A DNA stretch of 64,000 nt from Bacteroidota bacterium (GCA_021324735.1 JAJPIO010000015.1:1-64000); one strand, 5' to 3'; counted from the stretch's first letter, positions 34,557-44,722 are shown. The notes: generated from the sequence alone by a model not told the origin. Translations and numbers: made by a program.

Positions 34557-35834
34557 ATGGCTCCATCAAAAACTGATAGTAAATACGCGATCCGATTCAC
34601 GGAGTACGATCTCGATAATGGGATGCACGTGATACTTGCTCCAAGCCATCATGTGCCGCTTATCGTAACCAATTTATGGTATCACGTCGGTTCTAAAGAT
34701 GATCCCCCAGCGCGCACGGGGTTCGCACATCTTTTCGAACACATGATGTTCCAAGGCTCGAAGCATGTTGGCAAGACGGAGCATTTCAAGTATATCCAGC
34801 AAGTTGGTGGCTCTCTGAATGCTACAACAAGTGTAGACCGCACTAATTATTTTCAGACGTTACCGGCGGGTGAATTAGAACTCGCTTTGTGGCTCGAGAG
34901 CGATCGCATGCTTGCGCTCGATGTAACAGAAGAGAATTTCGAAAATCAGCGGGCCGTTGTAAAAGAAGAGCGACGCCAGCGGTATGAGAACAAGCCGTAT
35001 GGGCTCGTTTGGGAGAATATCGTTCATCATCTGTTCCCGACCAGTGGATATCATTGGACGACCATCGGTTCGATGGAACATCTCGATCAGGCTACGATCG
35101 ATGACGTTCGCGAATTTCATGCTGAGTATTATAAGCCGAATAATTGCTCGTTAGCACTTACTGGCAGTTTTGATGAAGCAGAAGTTCGTACACAGATCGA
35201 ACGGTATTTTGGAAATATACCCATCCGCGAGGCTGTAAAGCGCCAATGGGAGCCGATCAAGCCGGTTAATGGTCAGATCAGATTGTCGTTGGAAGATAGT
35301 GCTAAGCTTCCGGCGGTCAATATTGCATTCCAAGTACCTTCGGCTTTCCAGACATCCGAATACGCATTCGACCTCTTAGGGTATGCTCTCGGGGGCGGGC
35401 GTTCGAGCCGTTTATATCGCGAGCTGGTCTATAAGCGTAAGATCGCACGCGATATTGAAGCATATAATTATGCATTGGAAAAAGGGGGCGCGTTTGTATT
35501 GGAAGCACGCGTTCAGTCCAGCAGTTCTGTAGAAGAAGTTGAAGAAGCGTTATGGAATGAGATCAAAAAGGTCCAACAGGAATTACTTTCTTCTGAGGAA
35601 CTGGAAAAAGTGAAGAATCGGGCAGAAATGCGACACATCGCTTCACTGTGCGAGTTGGGACCGCGAGCCGATCGCTTACAGCGTGCCTGGACATTTACAC
35701 GTGATACCAGCCGTGTAAATACCGAACTCGATCGTTATCGCTCGATCACATCAGAAGACATTCGAACCTTGGCAAACCAATACCTACAACGGGACCATTC
35801 CGTTGTAGCTCACATTCTACCCCGTACCATCTAA
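34557..35834 (+). CDS. M16 zinc peptidase (active type), first of three
   Basis: 425 residues, insulinase/pitrilysin family. The zinc motif HLFEH (H58, E61, H62) is intact, with the distal Glu in AVVKEERRQRYENKPYG. No clear signal peptide, so probably cytoplasmic or released by another route. The last codons lead directly into the next M16 gene (1 base gap), so the three peptidase genes form one unit. Confidence 0.92.
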   Translation: MAPSKTDSKYAIRFTEYDLDNGMHVILAPSHHVPLIVTNLWYHVGSKDDPPARTGFAHLFEHMMFQGSKHVGKTEHFKYIQQVGGSLNATTSVDRTNYFQTLPAGELELALWLESDRMLALDVTEENFENQRAVVKEERRQRYENKPYGLVWENIVHHLFPTSGYHWTTIGSMEHLDQATIDDVREFHAEYYKPNNCSLALTGSFDEAEVRTQIERYFGNIPIREAVKRQWEPIKPVNGQIRLSLEDSAKLPAVNIAFQVPSAFQTSEYAFDLLGYALGGGRSSRLYRELVYKRKIARDIEAYNYALEKGGAFVLEARVQSSSSVEEVEEALWNEIKKVQQELLSSEELEKVKNRAEMRHIASLCELGPRADRLQRAWTFTRDTSRVNTELDRYRSITSEDIRTLANQYLQRDHSVVAHILPRTI

Positions 35835-35835
35835 T

Positions 35836-37146
35836 TTGGATTCCACGGTAGTCACTCATTCGGCGCAAAGTATCATTTCGTTCGAAGAACACTTTCTCTC
35901 GAATGGGTTACGCGTTATTCTTCATGAGGACCGCTCGGCGTCCGTGGTGTGCCTTAATATAGCGTATCACGTCGGTAGTAAGAATGAAAGCATTCAGCGA
36001 CGTGGCTTTGCGCATTTGTTCGAACATCTCCTATTCGATGGCTCGAAGAATGTGCCCCGAGGAGCGTTCGATCGTTATATCACCGAAGCGGGTGGACAGG
36101 ACAACGCTTATACGACGGAAGACCTAACAAACTATTACGAAGTTTTGCCATCTCACCAATTAGAGCTTGCCCTGTGGTTGGAAAGCGACCGCATGCTCGA
36201 GTTTGGAGTTTCTGATATCAGCTTGGAAACGCAGAAGCAAGTCGTGAAGGAAGAGAAGCGAGAACGATATGACAATTCTCCTTATGGTTCGGTCAGTATT
36301 CGGATGAACCGGCTTGCGTATCGCGATTTCCCTTATTGGTGGGCGGTGATCGGAGACATGGAAACGATCGATGCCGCTACACTGCAGGACGTTCGTGATT
36401 TCTTCGAGACCTTCTATGTGCCCGAAAATGCGGCATTGGTGTTAGCGGGAGATTTTAAGAAAGAGCAGGCCCTCGATCGGATAAGATATTATTTCGAATC
36501 AATTCCCAAAGGAAAGTCTCCGATCATTCATCCCATATTCGATGAAGCGGAATCCCAAGCAGAGTTGCGACAGATTGTCGACGCTGAACCGGTGCCGCTT
36601 CCAGCTGTATTTTACGGTTATCGCATCCCGGCGGAGGGTAGTCGCGATTATTTAGCGCTCGATCTTTTAACGAACATACTTTCGAGTGGCGATAGCTCGC
36701 GATTATATCAAAAGCTGGTGTATCAGCAGCAGGTCGCTTCTGAAGTTGCCGCCTATTTGGATGGACGGGAAATGCCCGGGCTGCTGTATATTCATGCGCT
36801 TCATCGCGATGAAAGCGGCACAGTGGAAGAAATGGAAAGAGCGATCGAGGAAGTGATCGACACGGTCGCTGAAAAAGGGGTGACCGAGCAGGAATTGCAA
36901 AAAGCAAAGAATAGAATGGAAGCGCGTACTATTGCCGGACGAGTGACGGTGCAGGGAAAAGCCGACCAACTTGCACATGCCGCACTTTTTTATGATAATC
37001 CGGCTCGGGTGAATACCATTTTGAACGAGTACGCGGCTATTACGACAGAAGATATTCGCACGGTGGCCAAGCGGTATCTGCGAAGACAAAATCGGTGTAC
37101 GATCGTTTATTTAACGAGCACCACTCACCAGAACGAAGAAGTTTAA
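35836..37146 (+). CDS. M16 zinc peptidase (active type), second of three
   Basis: 436 residues starting at TTG 35836, one base after the previous stop; no ATG or GTG near the expected N-terminus competes. Zinc motif HLFEH (H60, E63, H64) and KQVVKEEKRERYDNSPYG are intact. It is clearly paralogous to the upstream gene (shared YHVGSK, GFAHLFEH and LALWLESDRML). Confidence 0.9.
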   Translation: MDSTVVTHSAQSIISFEEHFLSNGLRVILHEDRSASVVCLNIAYHVGSKNESIQRRGFAHLFEHLLFDGSKNVPRGAFDRYITEAGGQDNAYTTEDLTNYYEVLPSHQLELALWLESDRMLEFGVSDISLETQKQVVKEEKRERYDNSPYGSVSIRMNRLAYRDFPYWWAVIGDMETIDAATLQDVRDFFETFYVPENAALVLAGDFKKEQALDRIRYYFESIPKGKSPIIHPIFDEAESQAELRQIVDAEPVPLPAVFYGYRIPAEGSRDYLALDLLTNILSSGDSSRLYQKLVYQQQVASEVAAYLDGREMPGLLYIHALHRDESGTVEEMERAIEEVIDTVAEKGVTEQELQKAKNRMEARTIAGRVTVQGKADQLAHAALFYDNPARVNTILNEYAAITTEDIRTVAKRYLRRQNRCTIVYLTSTTHQNEEV

Positions 37147-37156
37147 CTCAACGGAT

Positions 37157-38551
37157 ATGAACACACACGCAACGCCACTGGACCGATCGAAAGCGCCTCA
37201 ACCGGGACCGTTTCCGAAAATATCGTTTCCAAAATTCGAGCGCTCTACGCTGACCAACGGTCTCGATGTTTGGACGGTGCAGAATCACGAACAGCCGATC
37301 GTATCGTTGTCGCTTTACGTGAGGAGCGGTTCCGAATCCGATCCTCGTCATCGAGAGGGGCTTGCTTCCATTGCGGCGGACCTAATGACCAAAGGCACGA
37401 CGAATCGCTCTGCAACGGCGATCGCGGAAACCATTGACTTCGTCGGCGGTTCACTGTCGGCGGCGGCATCCTGGGATGCGCTTACCGTGAATGTTACGGT
37501 GCTCACTAAGTATCTGGATGTCGCGATCGATCTTTTAAGTGATATTTTGCTGAACGCGACCTATCCTGAGGAAGAACTGGAGCGTGTTCGCATTCAACGG
37601 CTTGCCGGACTTCGTCAAGCCAAAGCAGATGCCGGATTCCTTGCGGACCTCGTATTCGCGAAGCTTGTATTTGAAGGTCATCCATACTCCCAGCAACCGT
37701 TGGGTACCGAGCGCTCGGTGCTGGCCATGACCCGTGAGGATGTTATCCACTTCGCGCAACATCATCTTACGCCTCGTAACTCTTTCCTCGTTGCTGCGGG
37801 AGATATTTACCCGGATGAACTAGTCAAGGCATTGGATAATGCGTTGCTCGGCTGGCCGGAGCGAACGCTGGAATTGGCATCGCTCAGCAATGTTGCAATT
37901 CGAGGCGGAAGGCAAGTGGGGTTGATCAATCGTGAGGGCGCTGTGCAATCGGCTCTCCGAGTCGGACATGTCGGTATTCCTCGAAATACACCGGACTTTA
38001 TTCCACTTTCAGCGATCAATATGATGCTGGGCGGCTATTTCAATTCTCGCATCAATATGAATTTACGCGAGAAGCACGGCTATACGTACGGAGCTCGCAG
38101 TTATTTCGATACGCGCTTATCTGCTGGGCCGTTTCTCGTTTCGACCGAGGTGCGTACGGAAGTGACCACACGAGCTATCGAAGAGATCATTAGCGAGATA
38201 ACGCGCTTTTCGGTAGAGCCCGTCAGTGAAGAAGAGTTGGCGATGGCGAAGAACTACATGATCGGCAGTTTCCCGCTTCAGATCGAGACACCTCAACAGG
38301 TTGCCGCGCGCGTGGCTATGCTCGTCCTTTATGGTCTGGAATTGGATTATTGGGACACATACCGTGAGAAACTTTCGGCACTAACGTCCGTCGGTCTCTA
38401 CACGGTCGCTCATGAGTATTTGCATCCTGCCGATCTTACGATCGTTGCAAGCGGGGATGTCCCTGCGTTGGAAGCAGGCATGGGCGAATTCGGCGAAATG
38501 CGCGTATTCGATGACGAGGGAACGCTTATCGATACGCCGGTTTCTATATAA
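37157..38551 (+). CDS. M16-family protein lacking the zinc motif (inactive partner type)
   Basis: 464 residues with the M16 fold (LTNGLDVWTVQNHEQPIVSL, GFLADLVFAKLVFEGHPYSQ, LGGYFNSRINMNLREKHGYT). Where active members have HxxEH it reads REGLASIAADLM, so no zinc can be held. The C-terminal R/Y substrate pocket (NLREKHGYTYG) is kept. Such members usually pair with an active M16 subunit, as in mitochondrial processing peptidase. Its gene follows the two active ones by 10 bases. Confidence 0.9.
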   Translation: MNTHATPLDRSKAPQPGPFPKISFPKFERSTLTNGLDVWTVQNHEQPIVSLSLYVRSGSESDPRHREGLASIAADLMTKGTTNRSATAIAETIDFVGGSLSAAASWDALTVNVTVLTKYLDVAIDLLSDILLNATYPEEELERVRIQRLAGLRQAKADAGFLADLVFAKLVFEGHPYSQQPLGTERSVLAMTREDVIHFAQHHLTPRNSFLVAAGDIYPDELVKALDNALLGWPERTLELASLSNVAIRGGRQVGLINREGAVQSALRVGHVGIPRNTPDFIPLSAINMMLGGYFNSRINMNLREKHGYTYGARSYFDTRLSAGPFLVSTEVRTEVTTRAIEEIISEITRFSVEPVSEEELAMAKNYMIGSFPLQIETPQQVAARVAMLVLYGLELDYWDTYREKLSALTSVGLYTVAHEYLHPADLTIVASGDVPALEAGMGEFGEMRVFDDEGTLIDTPVSI

Positions 38552-38576
38552 TTCATTATTGTCGGCTTAGTCACGA

Positions 38577-39602
38577 ATGGCAAATTTGGTAGGGGAAGCT
38601 GCTCCACGTTCTCAGGTCGGTACGAATGGTCGCGAACTCGAAGCGGCTTCCGAACTCGTTCGAAAATTTCAGGCGCTGAAACAGGAAGTGGGTAAGGTGA
38701 TCGTTGGACAGGAAGCGATCATCGACCAACTCATGATCGCGTTGCTTGCTCGCGGTCACTGTTTGCTCGTCGGGGTACCGGGGCTTGCAAAAACGCTTCT
38801 TATTCGCACGCTGAGCGATGTACTCCATCTCTCATTCAGTCGCATTCAATTTACGCCGGACCTCATGCCGACGGACATTACCGGTACGGAGATCCTCGAG
38901 CAAAACGTCTCGACCGGCGGTAAAGAATTTCGATTCATTCGAGGTCCCGTGTTCGCTAATATTATTTTGGCGGACGAAATTAACCGCACACCACCTAAAA
39001 CGCAGGCGGCGCTGCTTGAAGCAATGCAGGAGCATCGAGTTACGGCAGCCAATATGACCTATACGCTTGCCGAGCCGTTCTTCGTGCTTGCTACGCAGAA
39101 TCCGATCGAACAGGAAGGTACCTATCCGCTCCCTGAGGCCCAGCTCGATCGCTTCATGTTCAATTTGTGGCTCGATTATCCCACGGAGCAGGAAGAGATC
39201 AATATCGTCCGTTCGACGACCAGTGAATATGCGGCGAAGCTTCAGAAAGTAATGGATGCAAAAGAGATCTGTGATTTTCAGGATCTCGTCCGCACAGTAC
39301 CGGTGGCCGATAACGTGATCTCCTACGCCGTCAGGCTGGTGGGGAAGACGCGTCCGAAGCGGGAAGGCACTCCTGATTATGTCACTAAATATGTGAGTTA
39401 CGGCGCAGGACCACGAGCTTCCCAATACTTGGTATTGGGTGCTAAGGTTCGTGCGATCTTACAGGGCCGTTACACCCCATCTATCGACGATATTAAAGCG
39501 ATCGCCTTACCTGTTCTTCGCCATCGTATTATCACGAATTTCAATGCCGAAGCAGAAGGCCTATCCAGCGTTGATATCGTTGCTCGGCTTGTAAAAGAAT
39601 AA
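38577..39602 (+). CDS. MoxR-family AAA+ ATPase
   Basis: 341 residues. Walker A GVPGLAKT, Walker B IILADEINRTPPKTQAALLE, and the MoxR segment NPIEQEGTYPLPEAQLDRFM are present. MoxR proteins act as chaperones that mature partner complexes, commonly encoded with von Willebrand (VWA) proteins. Here a BatA/VWA gene lies two genes downstream. The DUF58 gene that usually follows moxR is absent. Confidence 0.94.
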   Translation: MANLVGEAAPRSQVGTNGRELEAASELVRKFQALKQEVGKVIVGQEAIIDQLMIALLARGHCLLVGVPGLAKTLLIRTLSDVLHLSFSRIQFTPDLMPTDITGTEILEQNVSTGGKEFRFIRGPVFANIILADEINRTPPKTQAALLEAMQEHRVTAANMTYTLAEPFFVLATQNPIEQEGTYPLPEAQLDRFMFNLWLDYPTEQEEINIVRSTTSEYAAKLQKVMDAKEICDFQDLVRTVPVADNVISYAVRLVGKTRPKREGTPDYVTKYVSYGAGPRASQYLVLGAKVRAILQGRYTPSIDDIKAIALPVLRHRIITNFNAEAEGLSSVDIVARLVKE

Positions 39603-39609
39603 GTTTGGA

Positions 39610-41622
39610 ATGAAGCGCATTATCGCGTGCCTGTTCGCGCTTACAATTGTTGTCATCTCATCGGTTGGCGTTTCTGGTATAGCGGTTGCGCAGTCCAGAT
39701 ATTGGATCGAATTTCGCGATAAGGGCACTCCCCCAGAATGCTTCATTCCAGGAAGCACTGAGTTCGAATCGGCCCGTGCCTCGCTATCACAGCAATGCCT
39801 TGAGCGTCGCTCCCACGCGCAGGGTAAGCCAGAGCTCGATTGTATATCGCTAAAAGACGCGCCGGTTTTCACTCGTTACCTTGATTCGCTTCGAACGCTG
39901 GGTATTATTGGTGAGGTGCGATCGAAGTGGGCTAATGCAGTAAGTGCCTCTCTTACCAAGGCCCAATGTAAGCTGGTCGCTTCGTTATCTTTTGTAAAAG
40001 CGATCGTTCCAGTTGGTTCGGGAGTGCAGCTTTCTACTCAGCCAATACAGTGTACGCCGTTTGCGCTTCCAGCTAAACGTAATTCTTCGGTGTCGGATAG
40101 TGTATGCGGATATGACTCGATCATTTATCATTACGGCTTAGCCCAATTTCAACTCGACCGCATCAATGTTTGGCCGCTCCACGCGATGGGATTTGACGGC
40201 AGTGGCGTCCGGCTTGGCTTTCTCGATTGTGGATTTCGGTGGCGGGAAAATACAGCGTTCCAGCATCTCAAGGTGCTCAGCGAGTACGATTATATCTTTC
40301 ACGATAGTGTGACCGAGAACCAGCCGGGCCAGGATTCGACCGACCAAGATGGCCATGGCACGGAAACGCTCTCCTGTGTGGCCGCTTATCTTCCCGATAC
40401 CCTTATAGGGCCTGCTTTGGGTGCGACATTTATGCTCGCCAAAACAGAATGGGTCCCAACGGAGCATCATATCGAAGAAGACAACTATGCTGCCGCCCTT
40501 GAGGATATGGAAGCAAAAGGTGTCGATATTACATCGAGCTCGCTCGGATATTTCGCTTTTGATGCCCCGGATACGAGCTACACCTATCGCGACATGAATG
40601 GCCATACCACGATCGTAGCACAAGCAGTGGAGCGCGCTACGAAACTGGGCGTGCTCGTCGTCACTGCCGCCGGAAATAGCGGCCGATCGTCGGTACCCTA
40701 TATTGAATCGCCGGCAGATGCGGATAGCATTTTAGCTGTCGGGGCGCTTAATGTTGATGATACGATCGCCGATTTTTCTTCACGAGGACCGACCAGCGAT
40801 GGGCGAATAAAGCCGGATGTTTGCGCGCCTGGTGTTTCGGTGTGGACGCAAACGCGTGATGGTGGTTTCGCTCAGGCTAATGGTACAAGTTTCGCGACGC
40901 CTCTTACTGCTGGCGCTTGTTGCCTTATTAAACAAGCACATCCATTAGCGACCGCTCAACAGATTCGGCGAGCAATGATGATAACCGGTGCAAATGCCAA
41001 TCATCCGGATACTGCGTATGGTTGGGGAAAGATCAATGCGTATGCGGCAGCACTCGAATTGGGGACGATCGTTCATATTATGCATGCATCCGTCGACTCT
41101 GAGGTCCATCTTTGTGTGGGTGCAGCGGCAAAGCGTGGTGTAAAGACAGTCGAACTCCGATATTTTGGTGATAGCGATCTTAATCCTCATACTGCTCTCT
41201 TTCATCTCGAGGCTGATTCGCTCATCTATTCCCTTACCATGCCGATCACTACGGTTGGTTCACGGTTCTTTTACCAAGTAAACGTGGTCGATAGCAATAA
41301 TAAAGGGACGACCGAGCCTCCGTCACGGTGGGATACGCTGAAACTGCCTCCAAGGTCAGGAGTGAATAGATCGCAGAATATCGCGGAATTAAAGATTTCG
41401 GTTTTCCCGAATCCGTCGACAGAGCAATTTCACATACTGTCCAATAAAGCTGGCCGGTATAGCTTGACGGATCCATTGGGAAGAGAAATACTATTTGCTC
41501 CTGCGAGTGCGAATGTTGAGGCTTCTATCTCGACCGTAACACTTCCCAATGGAGCATATTACCTCAAGTTCATGGCGCTAGATGGAACGTCTGAGACGAT
41601 TCCATTGCTGGTTAGCCATTAA
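39610..41622 (+). CDS. Subtilisin-like (S8) protease with T9SS C-terminal sorting domain
   Basis: 670 residues with a signal peptide (ACLFALTIVVISSVGVSGIA). An inhibitor-like prodomain is followed by the catalytic triad: Asp in LGFLDCGFRW (about 206), His in DGHGTETLS (about 249) and Ser in NGTSFATP (about 427). The oxyanion Asn is in TAAGNSGRS. The C-terminus (from about 595: ISVFPNPSTEQFHILSN ... NGAYYLKFMA) is a type A T9SS sorting domain, so the enzyme should be exported through type IX secretion and anchored or released outside. It lies between MoxR and BatA genes. Confidence 0.9.
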   Translation: MKRIIACLFALTIVVISSVGVSGIAVAQSRYWIEFRDKGTPPECFIPGSTEFESARASLSQQCLERRSHAQGKPELDCISLKDAPVFTRYLDSLRTLGIIGEVRSKWANAVSASLTKAQCKLVASLSFVKAIVPVGSGVQLSTQPIQCTPFALPAKRNSSVSDSVCGYDSIIYHYGLAQFQLDRINVWPLHAMGFDGSGVRLGFLDCGFRWRENTAFQHLKVLSEYDYIFHDSVTENQPGQDSTDQDGHGTETLSCVAAYLPDTLIGPALGATFMLAKTEWVPTEHHIEEDNYAAALEDMEAKGVDITSSSLGYFAFDAPDTSYTYRDMNGHTTIVAQAVERATKLGVLVVTAAGNSGRSSVPYIESPADADSILAVGALNVDDTIADFSSRGPTSDGRIKPDVCAPGVSVWTQTRDGGFAQANGTSFATPLTAGACCLIKQAHPLATAQQIRRAMMITGANANHPDTAYGWGKINAYAAALELGTIVHIMHASVDSEVHLCVGAAAKRGVKTVELRYFGDSDLNPHTALFHLEADSLIYSLTMPITTVGSRFFYQVNVVDSNNKGTTEPPSRWDTLKLPPRSGVNRSQNIAELKISVFPNPSTEQFHILSNKAGRYSLTDPLGREILFAPASANVEASISTVTLPNGAYYLKFMALDGTSETIPLLVSH

Positions 41623-41628
41623 GGCTCG

Positions 41629-43875
41629 ATGACGTTTCTCAATCCTTTTTTCTTATTTGGTTTAGCGGCGGCCAGTTTGCCGGTACTATTCCATTTGTTC
41701 GCTCGTCGCAGATCGCGCCGAGTAGAGTTCAGCTCGCTCCGCTTTCTACAGAAGCTAGAAAAGACCTCGATGCGAGCGGTGAAATTGCGGCAGATCCTTC
41801 TCCTTATCATTCGCACACTGCTGATCGCGTGTCTGGTCCTGGCGTTTGCGCGGCCTGCTCTTAAAGGATATCTTGGCAGTTTTTTTGGCTCCTCCCATGC
41901 GAATACTTCCATGGTATTCCTTATCGATAACTCGGCGAGCATGTCCCGATCGGATGAATCCGGGGAATTACTTAAACAATCGAAAGACGGGGCTGCATCT
42001 ATTGCTTCACTACTCACGGATGGCGATGATGCCACGGTTATCCCGATTGCCTCTATTGGGCGCGGAGCAACCTTTAGCCCGATGCATAAAAAAGGGGAAG
42101 TGCTTGCCGCGATAAACGATGTTCGTATCGTCGATCGTCCCGCAACCTTAGCCGATGGGTTGAGGATGGCTTCCAGCGTACTGGCATCATCGCAAAATGT
42201 CAATAAGGAAGTCTATATTTTATCGGATAATCAGGCTCGTAACCTTAGTGAAAGTGAAGAAGGAAGAGCCGTTAATGCAACCGATTCTAATCATGTCAGT
42301 AAGCTCTTTGATCCTGCGACCAAGGTATTTACAATGGCCGTGGGACATGGTGAGAAGCTGACCGGTAGGAACCTCGCGCTTGACTCTTTGCGACCGGTGA
42401 CCACGATCTTTGAACCGGGGCGTCCAGTTCAGTTCGAGGCTTGGGTACGGAATACGACAAATGAATCCGCGCAAAACGCGATCATCTCACTCTTCTATAA
42501 CGATGAACGTGTAGCGCAAAAGACGATCCCTGCGATCGCAGGAATGGAATCGCAGCATATTGTGATCGACGGTCCGGCTCGTGGTTCGGGTGTGATCGGT
42601 ATACATGCCCAGCTTGAGCAAGATGCACTGCCATTCGATAACGATCGCTATACCGTAATCACAATACCTCTTTCACGGCGTATCGGCATCTTTATGGAGA
42701 ACCCCGCCGATGCAACATTTCTTACACTTGCACTCGAGCAGACGCTTACCCAAACACAAGGTGCACTACCATTTATCATTGAAATAAAACCGGCCGATGA
42801 GCTCCGAAGTTTGCCGGCACTGGCGTCACATTACGATGCGGTGGTGCTTGGCCTTGGACCCCATACGCTCGACCCTAGTGATCTATCCGGTCTTAAAGAA
42901 TATCTCTCGGGCGGACATGGTGCATCTATCTTCCTTATGCCAGGGCTGGACATCACAGCGACAAATCGTGAACTGGGAAGCCTGGGGCTGCCATGGATCG
43001 CGCAGAAGCAGGGAGCGCCTAATGAAACGACTCACTACCTCAGTTTTGCACAGTTAGAATTTTCCCATCCTTTCTTTTCTGGAATGTTCGAGCAGACTCC
43101 CTCGAACGGTAGTCTTCGAGGCATTCAATCGCCGAAAATATTCGAGTCGTACGATCTTGCAAGCGGTGTTGGAATTCCGTTGATCAAGCTCTCGAATGGC
43201 TCTCCATTTTTGGTCGAGACGAAAATAGGAAAGGGCGATGCATTGCTCTTTGCCGTTCCTCCCACAATGGCGTACAGCGATCTTCCACGTAAAAGTATCT
43301 TTTTGCCGCTTATTCGTCGCGCCGCTGCTTACACCAGTTCGGTTCGTACGACGAGTGATGAAAGCCTCAATGCTCATTATGTTACGACAGAGCCTCTCGA
43401 CATTCCTTTGCCTGAATCGGTGGGAGAGCAGCCAGGATCGACCGTGCTGGTAAAAGCGCCCGATGGCAGCAGTTCGAGGGCACAGATCGTCGCAGGGGCG
43501 GATGATAAACCCCATTTACATGTTGACGAGGCTAAGGTTGCCGGAAATTATTGGGTTTACAAAGACGCCGAGGCTCAAGAACCGTTAACTGCCTTCGCCG
43601 TTAATATTCAAAGCGATGAATCAGATCTTCGGGCTGCCTCAAGCGCGGAAATGAAAAAATATTTATCTGCACGGATGAGCGGCCCGAAACCATCGATCAT
43701 TTCGCTTGCGAATAATGACCGTGAACTTGCCAAAACGGTAGAGCAATCTCGTTACGGCGTAGAACTGTGGCAGTCGTTTCTTTGGGCGGCGCTCGTTTTA
43801 GCGATTTTGGAGCTAATTATCGCCCGGGAAGGGGTGCAAGCCGGAAATCTTGCAACTTCTGCTGCGGCCAGTTAA
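41629..43875 (+). CDS. BatA-type protein with VWA domain
   Basis: 748 residues. It begins with the double-membrane-span BatA domain (MTFLNPFFLFGLAAASLPVL ... LIIRTLLIACLVLAFARPAL). A von Willebrand A domain with MIDAS DNSASMS (about 100-106) follows, then a long periplasmic glutamine-amidotransferase-like/beta region, and a last membrane helix (FLWAALVLAILELIIA). It probably works with the upstream MoxR ATPase in envelope stress or protein maturation; that is family knowledge. It starts 6 bases after the protease. Confidence 0.88.
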   Translation: MTFLNPFFLFGLAAASLPVLFHLFARRRSRRVEFSSLRFLQKLEKTSMRAVKLRQILLLIIRTLLIACLVLAFARPALKGYLGSFFGSSHANTSMVFLIDNSASMSRSDESGELLKQSKDGAASIASLLTDGDDATVIPIASIGRGATFSPMHKKGEVLAAINDVRIVDRPATLADGLRMASSVLASSQNVNKEVYILSDNQARNLSESEEGRAVNATDSNHVSKLFDPATKVFTMAVGHGEKLTGRNLALDSLRPVTTIFEPGRPVQFEAWVRNTTNESAQNAIISLFYNDERVAQKTIPAIAGMESQHIVIDGPARGSGVIGIHAQLEQDALPFDNDRYTVITIPLSRRIGIFMENPADATFLTLALEQTLTQTQGALPFIIEIKPADELRSLPALASHYDAVVLGLGPHTLDPSDLSGLKEYLSGGHGASIFLMPGLDITATNRELGSLGLPWIAQKQGAPNETTHYLSFAQLEFSHPFFSGMFEQTPSNGSLRGIQSPKIFESYDLASGVGIPLIKLSNGSPFLVETKIGKGDALLFAVPPTMAYSDLPRKSIFLPLIRRAAAYTSSVRTTSDESLNAHYVTTEPLDIPLPESVGEQPGSTVLVKAPDGSSSRAQIVAGADDKPHLHVDEAKVAGNYWVYKDAEAQEPLTAFAVNIQSDESDLRAASSAEMKKYLSARMSGPKPSIISLANNDRELAKTVEQSRYGVELWQSFLWAALVLAILELIIAREGVQAGNLATSAAAS

Positions 43876-43887
43876 ACCTTATGGGTA

Positions 43888-43923
43888 TACCCCGAATCTA
43901 ATCGGTACATCATATTCGGGGTA
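43888..43923. repeat. TACCCCGAAT inverted repeat
   Basis: TACCCCGAAT (43888) and ATTCGGGGTA (43914) form a 10-bp stem. Sequence and context match the CCCCGAATTTATTCGGGG hairpin of the repeat field at 26.4 kb, so this is probably another member of that family. Confidence 0.5.
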
Positions 43924-43944
43924 AACACGGTCCTACCCTTTAAG

Positions 43945-43978
43945 GCCTGCTTTCGGAAACGGAGCGGGCTTTCTTTTT
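43945..43978 (+). terminator. Terminator after the BatA gene
   Basis: Stem GCCTGCTT (43945) with GGAGCGGGC (43961-43969, one wobble-rich side), then TTTCTTTTT. Confidence 0.7.
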
Positions 43979-44029
43979 GCAGCTATGTTGGCGTTATGTT
44001 AGTATGTCCTTTGGTGTTCCATTGTTAAC

Positions 44030-44659
44030 ATGCCGATCCTTCGAGTCTTTTTTCTAGTTGCGTTATTGCCACTATCCCTTTACGGACAATCACTTCCACT
44101 GTTGGAGCAGGCTGCACCAACTGAAGTTGGGGTACCGAGATATATTCAGCTCTTCGAAGCACGCTATAGACTACTTTTTGGCTTTGGTGGAAATGCTGGG
44201 GTAGGCGCGCTTACCCCAAGGTCGTTTATAGGTCTGGCGGAATATCAAACCAGCAGTAGTGTCCTTGGTGCAGGTTTTATTTCTAGCAGTAGTACCGGAT
44301 TCGGATTTCCGCGCCGGTCGTATTCAGAGTTCGATGCTCTATACAGTATTGCTTACGACGACCTTCTCACACACTACGAACTTCCATCACAGCATTTCCA
44401 TGCTTCCTTTGGAGCGGGACTGAGCTTGGCGGCTTATTCCACCGTGTGGCACCGGTTCCGAAGAGGAGCGATAGTACCCGATTCGAGCCTTGTGTTGCTG
44501 CAGCCCAATACAACAGAGATAGCTCTCGGTCTTCCGATCCAGGCGCAGGCGATCTATGAGCCGTTTCGTTACGCGGGTATTGGAGCCATTGCGTTTGCAA
44601 ATTTTAGTAAGCTTCAGCCGAGTTTTGGAGGGGCGATAATATTAGAGACGCGGTATTAA
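44030..44659 (+). CDS. Probable outer-membrane or periplasmic protein, unknown function
   Basis: 209 residues with a signal peptide (LRVFFLVALLPLSLYG then QS). The mature part alternates Gly, aromatic and polar residues and ends in ILETRY, an aromatic C-terminus as in beta-barrels. No named family is recognised. It stands alone between two terminators. Confidence 0.7.
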   Translation: MPILRVFFLVALLPLSLYGQSLPLLEQAAPTEVGVPRYIQLFEARYRLLFGFGGNAGVGALTPRSFIGLAEYQTSSSVLGAGFISSSSTGFGFPRRSYSEFDALYSIAYDDLLTHYELPSQHFHASFGAGLSLAAYSTVWHRFRRGAIVPDSSLVLLQPNTTEIALGLPIQAQAIYEPFRYAGIGAIAFANFSKLQPSFGGAIILETRY

Positions 44660-44662
44660 AAC

Positions 44663-44692
44663 ACAAAGCGAGGTACTAAGACCTCGCTTTGT
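44663..44692. terminator. Bidirectional terminator between convergent genes
   Basis: A perfect 12-bp stem, ACAAAGCGAGGT (44663-44674) with ACCTCGCTTTGT (44681-44692), 6-base loop, between the + strand barrel-like gene and the minus-strand DUF4382 gene. Confidence 0.75.
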
Positions 44693-44722
44693 AAACTGCT
44701 TCTCTATAAAGCTTTATCACGC

